A stretch of 64,000 bases of DNA from Peribolospora baueri (Eukaryota; Basidiomycota; Peribolosporomycetes; Peribolosporales; Peribolosporaceae), in assembly GCA_029717555.1 (NCBI GenBank), contig JAMDHS010000030.1, positions 62,001 to 126,000 on the forward strand. Direction: 5' to 3'. The notes below the pieces were generated by a model. The model had not been told where the DNA came from, made no database searches, and worked only from the letters and a program-made list of their open reading frames with translations. This document shows positions 55,113-64,000 of the stretch, in pieces (position 1 is the first letter of the stretch; the number at the start of each line of letters is the position of its first letter). A program made the position numbers and the translations under genes.

Positions 55113-56006
55113 GGCGGTGAAGGCTGCTGGGAAGGAGGTGTAGCAGAGCTGCAGCCTGAGCGCGGGTCTTTTGCTTCGTCCGATCGCTCGATCACCGTGT
55201 CTTGGTCGGTTGTCTGTCTTCCTTTCCTTCTTGCGCGACCGGGGCTGGAGCGGCAAGGATGAATGCGCAGCTTTCGCGCGTGGCCTAGGGATACGACGCT
55301 ACTGTCTGCTCCGAGCGGCCGGCTAGGAGGCGGTGGGGGGGCATCCCAGAGAGGCGCGGGCGATGGTCGGTCGAGCTGGCGGTGGAGATAGATAGATGAT
55401 CTGAAATCATTGACGCGGTCGTGTCGTGTCGGTCGTCAGCCGGCCGGTGGAGGTGGTCGCTCGACACGTGGGCGACGGGAGTAGGGTTACGGCCGGATTA
55501 GGGGCGAGTTCTATTGCGGCCCGCGTTTGGCTTTGACTTGACTTTAATTTTCTTTGAAATGGACGGCCGGATGATGAAAGCGGGCGCGGTGGGTCGCCAA
55601 CGAGGTCGACTGGACTGATCGAGGCCGGCAGTCGAGCCAAAAGAAAGCCAAAACGGAGCGAAACGAAAAGCCAGCCAACCCCGCCAAGAAGACGACAACG
55701 AGACGAGCAGTGAACACGAAAGCGGCCGAGTCTCAACTCAGCACCTCCTCACCCGGCTCTTCGCCTCCCAACCTCCGTCACACCTTCCTTCCTCCACAGC
55801 ACTCCCTTCGAGCAAGGCGAGGCAAGGCGAGGCAAGGCAAGGCAAGTCTGGCTTAATCAAGGCGAGCAAGGCAACACAATCAATCAAGGCGCCGTCGCAC
55901 GCGCATTCATCGTCGCCTCGCCCGCAACCACACCACACAAATTACTCTCCCACAGGTCTCGCCGCCGACCCAACGAGCTCGGCAACGGTTGGGAGCGAGC
56001 GATGCC
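55113..56006. promoter_or_regulatory. Divergent promoter, Nto1-like / deubiquitinase
   Basis: This 894-bp interval separates the two start codons. Near the deubiquitinase it has an AAGGCGAGGC/AAGGCAAGGC repeat (about 55813-55848) and a CACA-rich leader. No TATA box stands out. Confidence 0.5.
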
Positions 56007-59000
56007 ATGTCCCCTTCCCCCCTCGCCTCGCCTACTTCGCCCACCTCGCCTGCTTTCCCAACCGGCACGCACACCGTCTCCTCCTCCGCCATCAAGAACG
56101 GCACCGCCGCCGCCGCCTCTGCCGCATCGTCACCCGAGTCGTCTGCTTCCTCTTCGGCGGCCACCGTAGGCGCCCCGAGCGCAGGCGCCGCTTCCCAGGC
56201 GGCCACGGCGGGCGTCTCGCAAATCGTATCCGTGAGCGCCCTGAAACGCATCGCAAAGGTCGATCTCGACGCACAGTTCAGCATCAAGTCGTACATAGGC
56301 GCCTCTCAGAAACTCCTCGAGACCGCCGACACAGCAGACAGGGCGGGCGACCTCGAAACGGCCTTTGTCAACTACCTCAAAGCCGCCCAGTGAGCCACCG
56401 TCCAGGCATCATGCCTTTGCTTCGCTCGCTCTCTCCCACTCGCGCGCCGCTCACCATCTGTCCATGTCTTCGTCGTCGCTCGCTTCCCAGGATTATCGGG
56501 TTCATCTCCAAGCACAATGACTATGCCACCTTCGTCTCTCAGAAACATTCGTACTACTACCGCTACACAGATCTCAAGCAGAGGCTCCCGGGCGTCTTGG
56601 AGCGCGCCAAAGCGAACGAGGCGGAGCTGAAGAGGAAGGAGGAGAGGGAGTCAACGGCCCAGTCGTCGTCGATCAAGAACAGCGGGAGCAGCTCTGCGGC
56701 GCCGGAGCGAGGGGCCGGCGGTGGCGGTGGCAGTGGCAGTGGCGGCGCCGTGAACGGAGGGTCACGGAGAGACCGTTCGGATTCGGCCTCCTCTACGGCT
56801 TCGCAGTCTCGACGGGGCTCGGTGAACATGGGCGGAGGGTCGCTTCAGGAGCGTCTCGCGGCGTTGCGCGGCGCAGGCATGGCCACCGGCGTCGTCAATC
56901 CCAAGCGACTATCCAAGGACACAGCTGCACTGTCGCGGGTCGTGTCGCCGCCGCCATCCGTCGCTCCGGACATGGCACCGTCGTCAAGCTTGCCGCCTGC
57001 CACGCCCTCTCCACGGCCTCAGCCGAGCGGATCACGCCAGCCGATGGACGCCGGTTTCGGCCCGCCTTCCGGGTCCGCCATGCTTGGAGATCCGTCAGAG
57101 CTGGACGACCACAGGCCCACGAGCGCACCCGCTTCCGGAAATCGAGCTTCGGTGGCGCCCATGCTGGATGACTACGATGGCTTCAGAGGCGTCGACACCC
57201 CGTCGAATGCCGTCGGCATGCACGTCGATGCGAAGGACGTCCAAACAGCACCTCTGCCTCCAGAGGCGCCGAGCGTACCGTCCTCTTCGTCCCTGGACGG
57301 ACATTCACCGTCGTATTCTGACTTTGAAAACGCGTTTCCTCCGCTCGTCGACCTCGACAGGGACGATGACGCGTACAGCTTCCCTTCCGTACCCTCCTCC
57401 CCACCGGGTTCATCGAGCGCAGCAAAGTCTACGAGAAGGCAACTCCTCCCGGCACCTCTACCGCCAACGGACCTCACTTTCAGCAGGGCCGAGGTGCCGA
57501 AGCCGTTCCCGTACTATCCTCTACAGTCTCCGTCTCCCCCGTCCATCGGAGCCCGCTCCTCGCCACCACCTTTGCCACCTTCCTCTTCCCCCCCGGTCTC
57601 TCGCCCGTTGCCTTCCTCCACCGTCGCTCGTCCACTACCTTCGCCCACCTTGCCCTCTAACTTTGCCTCCCCTATCTCCCTGCCCAAGCCCGAGCTGCCA
57701 CTGAGCAGCCACGTGGGCCCGGACAACCTGTGGAGCTACCTCGGTTCATACTCCGTACTCTTGCTCGACGTCAGGCCGAGGGATGCATATGAGCGAGGGA
57801 GGATCAAGAGCCGGTGTAGCGTCTGCATCGAGCCGATGTTATTGAAGGAGAAGTGAGTCCTTTCCGTCCTTCCTTTCGCTTTAGCATGCCACTTTCACTC
57901 ACGCGATCCCGTCTCCTCGCCTCTTGCCATCTGCAGCATGTCCTCTTCCCAACTGGAGGATCGCCTGTGTGTTTCCCCTGCAGAAGAGCTCACCTCTTTC
58001 GTCCAGCGAGCGATGTTCGACCTCGTCGTCCTCTACGACCGTTGCTCCACCTCCCTCTCTCCACCCACCACCTCCTCCGTCTCCTCCAAGGCCGCCCCTC
58101 CCCGCACGGCGGAGAGCGACGAGCGCCATCGGCGGCTTCAAGTGCTTATGAATGCAGTGTACGAGCTCGAGTACCGCAAGCCTCTACGACGCATGCCCAT
58201 GTTGTTGATCGGCGGCTTCGAGGCTTGGGAGCGCGTCATCGGGGAGGAAGGCATCGTGCGGGGCGTCGATGTCGATAGAGCGGGCGCGGGCGCAGTCAAT
58301 GGCCCCAGTGCGAACGGGAGCGGCTCGGAAGAGGCGAGGACTGCACGGCCAAGGGTGCCGATGACGGAGGCTGTTCGGACAAGCAGGAGTGGCAGTCCCG
58401 CCATGGGCCGAAGAGAGCCTGGCATGGCGGTGACGGACGCGACGTCGACGACGACGATGACGACGACGCAGATGGCGCGAAGAGCGAGCGAGGACCCGCA
58501 TACAACCATGCTCAAGAGGATACATAGGCAGGCTTCTCTCATACCTGGCGTGACGGGTTTGTCGGCACAGCCCATCTCGAGGAGCATCGCGGATAACGTG
58601 AGTGGTCATCGTCGTCTTCCTTGGTCGCACTTTTGGGCTTTCTTGAATGACCTTTTCGACCCTTTCGGCCGCTTATCTCTGACTTTGGCGTCTCCCGACA
58701 CAGCTACAACATTCTCAAGTCCCGCAATCCATGATTTCCACGGCGCCTGCCAACGTTCCCCCAGGGTTCTATCCCTCCGTCCGACAAGGACAGGACCCAT
58801 ACACAAAAGCCGTCTCCCCTCCTGCAGCGCCGCGAATGCCCGCGCCGATATACCAGTCCCCCGCGTCCTCCGCCAACAGCGGCTCGCTTCGCACTCGGCA
58901 GCACGACTTTCACGACTCACAAGCCGCCACGGGCTCCGTCCCGCGACCGAGCCTCGCCGGCGCGATGCCTCGCGCGAGCTTCGATCGGTCTTCCCAGCTC

Positions 59001-60868
59001 CCTCAACACTTCCAGGACGCCGTGTCCCCGCAGCCTCCCCCGCTCGCGGCTTCGCCGGGCGCCGGATCACGACCGTCGCACGTGCATTCCAACAGCCTGC
59101 AAAGCCTGAGCGCCTATTCGGGTGTCTCGCCGCCGCCGCCGCCGCAACAGCAGCCGTGGCGATACCAGAGCATGACGCCCTACGACCCGTCCGCATCCAT
59201 GCCGCACGCGCCGGGCGGGAGTGCGGGAATGGAGGACGTGAGGATCGGCTTGACCGGACTCAAGAACTTGGGCAACTCTTGCTATATGAACTCGACGTTG
59301 CAATGCCTCAGCGCCACGCTGCCTTTGGCGAGGTACTTGTTGCGTGAGTCGGGTCGATTTGGTGCGCTCGCTGCATTGTATCCGCTCGCCCGTTCGCTGA
59401 CCCACACTTTCGCTGCAATTCGCCTTTTTCTCCGCGTCCGACGCATAGTCGGCAATTTCCGCAAAGATATCAACCGGTTCAACGCGCTGGGGACCAAGGG
59501 AGAGCTCGCCGAGGCGTTCGCCCATCTCGTTCGGGTCATGTGGAAAGAGCAATATTCCTTCGTATCTCCCGTCACCTTCCGAGTGCGCATATCTATCTGC
59601 TCGTCTTCCTTGGTTCCGTGTGTGGAGTCAGATTCGTACTCCGGTCCTCCGCTGACGATTTGTCCACCATCTTCCATGCTCCGCAGGACGCTATCACGCG
59701 CTTCGCGGAGCAATTCAGCGGTTCAAACCAACACGACTCTCAAGAGTTCCTCGCCTTCCTCCTCGACGGCCTGCACGAGGACCTGAACAGGGTGGTACAC
59801 AAGCCGCCACCGGTGAAGGTGACGCCGGAGATGGAGGCACACCTGGAGCGGCTGCCCCCGCAGGTGGCCAGCGCCAAGGAGTGGAAGACGTATCGGATGA
59901 CGAACAATAGCTTCCTCGTGGACTGGTTTCAGGGACAGTTCAGGAACAAGATGACTTGTATGGTTTGCGGTAAGGTGGGTCTTCGCTCGAGGACCGTGCC
60001 GACGACGTCGGTCTTGCCTTGGGAGCTCATCCATGCCTTTCCGTTCCTTTCACCGCGCATGGGCAGACTTCGACGACGTATCAAGCCTTCACGTATCTCT
60101 CCCTCCCCATTCCCGCGACGAAGCGCAATGAGGTGACGCTTGCCAGCTGCCTGGACGCGTTTGTGGCCAACGAGACGCTCGAAGGGTCCAACGCATGGTA
60201 TTGTCCCCGATGCGAGACGCATCGGAGGGCAAACAAGCGACTCACGCTGGCGAGACTGCCGCCGATTTTGCTCATCCATCTCAAGAGGTTCATCAACAAA
60301 GGGCCCTTCACGGACAAGATCGACGCCGTGGTCCGCTTCCCCACTGAGGGCCTCGACCTGACCAACTACATGCCCCCGCCGCTCCCTCCGGGCGTCGCTG
60401 CGGCCACGGCCGGTGGAGGAGCGGGAGTGGATGCGAGCCTGGTGTCGAAGGATACGCAGCCGCCATTCTTGTACGATCTGTACGCCACCACGCACCACTT
60501 CGGAAGCCTGAGCAGCGGGCACTGTGAGTCGCCGACGTGTTTTCGTTTCTCCCTCCCGCTTTCCTTCCTTCCGTCGCTGAACCCCACCCCCCCACCTCGC
60601 GCTGGATCGAATTCGACAGACACGGCGACTATCAGGAACCACGGCGAATGGTTCTACTGTGACGACAGCAAGGTGATGAAGTCAGACGACAGTAGGCTCA
60701 GGGTGGGTGTTCCGGCCGCTTGACCTTCCGAGTTCGGGTTCGGGTTCGGATTGAGCGTCTTACTGACGGGCTGGGCCGCGACGGGCCGCATTCCTTCTTT
60801 CTCGCTCAACCTCGTCCTACCAGTCCAACTCGCCGTACATGCTCTTCTACCGACGACAGCACTTTTGA
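56007..60868 (+). CDS. DOA4: Ubiquitin-specific protease, Doa4/USP8 type, with rhodanese domain
   Basis: Nine exons: 56007-56389, 56491-57852, 57937-58597, 58704-59343, 59449-59582, 59687-59974, 60067-60523, 60620-60702 and 60824-60868, giving 1350 residues. The N-terminus holds a MIT/USP8-dimer-like helical region (FSIKSYIGASQKLLETADTA, AFVNYLKAAQIIGFISKHND). A rhodanese-like domain follows (SYSVLLLDVRPRDAYERGRI to PMLLIGGFEAWERVI). The USP catalytic core has the Cys box GLKNLGNSCYMNSTLQCL (Cys995), DSQEFLAFLLDGLHEDLN, two CxxC pairs (MVCG, CPRCETH) and the His box YATTHHFGSLSSGHYTATIR (His1308) with WFYCDDSKV. The C-terminus SNSPYMLFYRRQHF comes from a short last exon. Doa4-type enzymes recycle ubiquitin from cargo at ESCRT-III on endosomes. 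The symbol is by similarity; Ubp4/Ubp5-type paralogues are possible. Confidence 0.93.
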
Positions 60869-62568
60869 GTGAAGGCGGGGGAGAGGGAGGGTCTATCTAT
60901 CTTCCTACCGCCCTCTATCGTCGCTTTCGTCTCCTTTTTTGGTTTTGTTTTCGGCTTTTGTTTTGCTCTCGCAGCGCGCTCGTCCCTGACGCTCTTGTTG
61001 TCTGCTCCCTGTTCTACCCTGCGTTTCGCGCGGCAATTGACATTTTCGTAAAACGAGACAGAGGCTGATGGGTGATCGTAAGATGGATGAAAGCTTCCGT
61101 TACCGAAACATTTTTTTCTTCCACGTTATAATCGGGCCGTCGGGCGCCCATGATATATCCCGTGGATAGAGGACCGACGACGTCGCTTTCGAGGCCGTCC
61201 TTCTGTCGTTGGAGCCCCGGGTCAAGGAGACGAACGAGTGCGTGGGGGAGAGACGCAAAAGAAGGGTTGGATGAAGGACCGCAGAGACAGTAGGATCGTC
61301 CGTCCCTTCCGTCCCGTCCCCCCATCCCCTCCCCTCCCCTCGCTCGCCCTGCCTCGTTCGTCCCGCTCTTTTTCTTTCTCCACGATCCCCACCCCATCCA
61401 TCCCTGCCGCTTACTCGTTCCTCCGGGATGCTCGCTTGCACCTCCACGGGACGGCTACCTCTCGAAGGATGACAACGAGAAGGGAGGAAAGAGAAAGACG
61501 GGAGGGAAAGCGAAAGGAAGGATGGGATCGGACAGGCATCGTCGGAGGGAAGGGACCGGACCGGCTACCGATGAAGTGCGGGTGACTGACGAGCGAAAAC
61601 GGACCGGCGATGCGATCGTGGCGGTGTGGTGGTGGTTTTTTTTTTCTTCCTCTTTTTTCTTTTCTTTTCTTCCACGACCGACGGTGGTTTCTTACGTGCA
61701 GCGGAGGAGGGAGCAGGCGAGGAGGACCGGGGATCGGACGGGCCGGTGGACGCCGTGGAACGGCGTATGGGGCGTCGTCTCCCGTGCTGTACCTACATGG
61801 GCGCCGCCGGCGGAAGACACCGAAGGGACTGTCCAACCTGGGCCGGCGGTCACGGTCCATGCGAGGTGGAGCTCCTGCGATGCGATCTCGGTGACTTGGT
61901 TTCACCTTCGGCTACGACTGTCACCAAGTGAGAGAGAGCGTGGTCCGGGAGGGCAGACGATGTGAATCGGATCCGAAGGCCGGGCACTAGGCCTTGTATC
62001 GCATACGCTCGTGCAGCGGAGCTGGCGTCGTAATGTGGTCGATGGGCGAGGAAGCTGTAGCGACGTAAGGTTGACGTGTGGCGGCATGTCCTCTGCTTTC
62101 TTGCATGAATGATTCTTGCGTTGCGATGTGATCTTGCTTGTGCGAGGATGTGACGACAACAAACGACGAACGACAATCGGCAAATGGCAAACGGCAAACG
62201 AAAACCGGCGATCGCCGATCCACCCCGAAAAGGCGATGCTCGGCAATAGGCCTTGCTGTCGCGTAGAAGCGGCCAGCGCCCAACCTCGACGGCCTCGCCT
62301 TCTTTGCCTCCGTCCGACCTTGGCCGCTTTTCCGGGGTCGCCCAATCAAATTCCACCCTCGGCGTCTTCCCCTTCCCCAGTCGAACCTCGGAGAAGAGTC
62401 TCGGCCTCGCCTGGCCCGGCCGAAACTGAAAGTAAAAAGAGCGTCGAACTCGAACTCGTCGCCCTCCTCCTCGCTCTTCCCCCATCCCGCCCCTCCCCGC
62501 GCCACCACCCCACCTTCTCCCCTTCTCTCGTCCCTCTTCGCACCACCCCGCCACCAACACCGTTCAAC
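60869..62568. other. Intergenic between the deubiquitinase and the last gene
   Basis: No gene is supported. Open frames on both strands (for example 61987-63030 minus and the upstream part of 62116-63810 plus) are Arg/Gly/Ser-rich shadows. There is a T/TC-rich run near 61636-61670. The CCT/CTC-rich stretch just before 62569 looks like the leader of the next gene. Confidence 0.45.
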
Positions 62569-63810
62569 ATGGGTCGACCGTTGTGCGGCGAACGCTCCAT
62601 CGCTCGTGCCGCACGCTCGCCAAGCCGGTCTCAGCATGTCGCAGCCAAGGAGCCCGCGGCGACGATGACAAGCGACACCGCTTCCAACGTCCCCGCCGCC
62701 TTTCGTGCCATGCAGAGCGCGTCTTATGGCACCTTCAACGCCCTCCTCGCTGGCTCCTCCTCTCTCCCCGCATCCGTCCGAAGTGCGCCGCCCCGCGTCA
62801 ACATTGTCAGTCCAGACGCGCCCTCGATGTCCATAGCCGGCTCGGTGGTGCACGTGGAAGAAGCGAAGGACGAGGAGAACGACGACGACGGCGGAGTGCC
62901 ACAGCAGCCACAGACGCACTATCTCTATCACTACTGGTCCACCCGACCGTTCGCCATCGATGGTGACCCGAGCGACGGCCAGATCATCCGTGGCACCCCG
63001 TTCTCCATCCCCGCCACCACCCTGCCCCACACCACCAACGACGTCGCCGTAGCCGGCGCCGGGTCGCTTTCACGCAGGAGGCAGCAAGAGCATGCCCAGG
63101 GCTCGGTGACAAGGCTGAGAGCGTTGGCCCTCCCTCCGTCGCCTCCGACGCTCGCCGATCCCACATCCGTCGGCGCGGAACTCCTCTCCCCCTTCTCCGA
63201 CGGCGCCAGCTCGTCTTCCTCTGCCGCGTCCCTCTTCTCTGACGCCACTAGCCCCTTCGGCGAGAGGACGGGCGTCGCAGCCGACGGTGGCGACTACTTC
63301 GGCTCCCCATCTGTCCCAGTCCGCCCGCAAGTACATACCAACTCGCGCACCAGCGCTGGCCACCCCTCTTTGTTTGCTCAAGCCGAGGCTAGGTCGACAG
63401 CCGTGGACGAGCAGGTGAGGGAGCGAGCGAGGACGGTCGTCGGTTACTGGGCTAGTCAGTCGAGGGCCGCCCGAGCGCAGCGCGGCCCTGCTGTCGTTCC
63501 CGTCCACCACCACGAGGACGATGCCGACGTCGTTGGCGTGAAGATGGCACACGAAGACGACGCGGACGACGCGGACCTCGACCACTTTTCGTCTCCTCAT
63601 CCCCAGCCCGCGCAAACCGCAATGCGCGCCCGCTCGCCTTCCCCAACTCCCTCTGCGGCCTACCGCGTGCCGACAGCCGAGGACACCGTGTCCATTTTGG
63701 GCGCCGTCCCAGGCGAGTCCGACGAGGACAGGCGCAGGAGGGCTACCGAGGCCGTGAGGAGGTTGGCGGAGGAGAGCAGGGCCAGCAGGGCTAGGGTGGA
63801 GGCGCACTAG
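62569..63810 (+). CDS. Unrecognised, mostly disordered 413-residue protein
   Basis: A single uninterrupted exon begins at ATG 62569 (CAACATGGG); the frame stays open upstream, but that part lacks coding character. A second in-frame Met at 62665 (MTSDTASNVPAAFRAMQSAS) is also a reasonable start. The most ordered-looking part is QTHYLYHYWSTRPFAIDGD near residue 122. The rest is Ser/Pro/Ala-rich with acidic patches, and the C-terminus is a charged helix (ESDEDRRRRATEAVRRLAEE). There is no signal peptide, membrane segment or known motif. GC-ending codons support expression as protein. I do not assign a function. Confidence 0.65.
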   Translation: MGRPLCGERSIARAARSPSRSQHVAAKEPAATMTSDTASNVPAAFRAMQSASYGTFNALLAGSSSLPASVRSAPPRVNIVSPDAPSMSIAGSVVHVEEAKDEENDDDGGVPQQPQTHYLYHYWSTRPFAIDGDPSDGQIIRGTPFSIPATTLPHTTNDVAVAGAGSLSRRRQQEHAQGSVTRLRALALPPSPPTLADPTSVGAELLSPFSDGASSSSSAASLFSDATSPFGERTGVAADGGDYFGSPSVPVRPQVHTNSRTSAGHPSLFAQAEARSTAVDEQVRERARTVVGYWASQSRAARAQRGPAVVPVHHHEDDADVVGVKMAHEDDADDADLDHFSSPHPQPAQTAMRARSPSPTPSAAYRVPTAEDTVSILGAVPGESDEDRRRRATEAVRRLAEESRASRARVEAH

Positions 63811-64000
63811 ATGGTTTCCCTCTGTCCTTTTTAATTTGGTTTGTTCCGCCTCGTCAGTTTTGGGTTTTTCCTTTTGCGCTTGGACGTTTTCGCCCCTCCC
63901 GGTTCTTTCGGGCCTCTTGCATCTAGCTCTCTTTATCTTCCTTCCCGCTTTTACATGGACACACGCATCTTTTCCTCTCTGTTCTGTCTCCTGTTCTTGG
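63811..64000 (+). other. 3' flank of the last gene
   Basis: T-rich sequence following the stop codon at 63808-63810, consistent with a 3' UTR; nothing else is visible before the window ends. Confidence 0.4.

Noticed and set aside
62116-62568. 5' extension of the last gene in the same frame
   Set aside because: The extension is Arg/Pro-rich without coding-like third-position bias; the ATG at 62569 follows a typical pyrimidine-rich leader.
1-64000. Transposons, LTR or virus-like elements, CRISPR arrays, secondary-metabolite or defence clusters
   Set aside because: No transposase, reverse transcriptase, integrase, terminal repeats, repeat-spacer array or biosynthetic core enzyme was seen; the gene set is core housekeeping.

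Overview
The window is nuclear DNA of a GC-rich, intron-dense fungus, most likely a basidiomycete. The evidence is the strong C/G bias at third codon positions, genes cut by many introns of about 40-190 nt (mostly GTGAGT-type donors, C/TAG acceptors), several micro-exons of 14-20 nt, and a protein set that is plainly fungal (Mps1, Nto1, GH18 chitinase, HSF factor, MFS sugar porter). A red-yeast-type Pucciniomycotina is my best guess, but no marker in the window settles the lineage. I saw no transposon, virus-like element or CRISPR array.

Layout, left to right. 1-224: 5' end of a coiled-coil protein (minus). 1510-6797: large arrestin-fold protein (minus). 8281-9890: RhoGDI (minus), divergent from a TBC-domain protein at 10322-13280 (plus). 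15042-16964: Ser/Thr-rich single-pass membrane protein (plus). 18577-20429: secreted GH18 chitinase-like enzyme (plus). 21870-25736: MPS1/TTK spindle-checkpoint kinase (minus). 26859-29558: HSF-type transcription factor (minus). 31382-33417: MFS sugar transporter (minus), divergent from pyridoxal kinase at 34418-35966 (plus). 36209-36983: mitochondrial ribosomal protein bL21m (minus), divergent from ATP synthase alpha at 37296-39993 (plus). 41076-42494: single-thioredoxin-domain PDI with a KDEL tail (minus), divergent from an 86-residue Cys-containing protein (plus). 43696-44989: Pro-rich/RS-like protein (minus). 46802-47652: ribosomal protein eS7 (minus), divergent from a U5 snRNA gene at about 47969-48107 (plus). 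48708-48800: intron-containing tRNA-Thr (minus). 49670-55112: Nto1/BRPF-type EPL-PHD-bromo-PWWP protein (minus), divergent from a Doa4/USP8-type deubiquitinase at 56007-60868 (plus). 62569-63810: unrecognised disordered protein (plus).

The region is ordinary core-genome housekeeping: cell division, chromatin, translation, mitochondria, splicing, secretion. Seven divergent gene pairs share promoters. Two of them (bL21m/ATP1 and eS7/U5) carry AACCCTAA/TTAGGG motifs and drive translation, respiration or splicing genes. The most valuable item that a protein-only annotation would miss is the U5 snRNA: it has the invariant GCCTTTTAC loop on an 8-bp stem, a closing stem, an Sm site and a 3' stem-loop, and is followed by a striking terminator-like hairpin with a T run. 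Gene models were spliced by hand; nearly all junctions close in frame, and uncertain ones are flagged in the entries.
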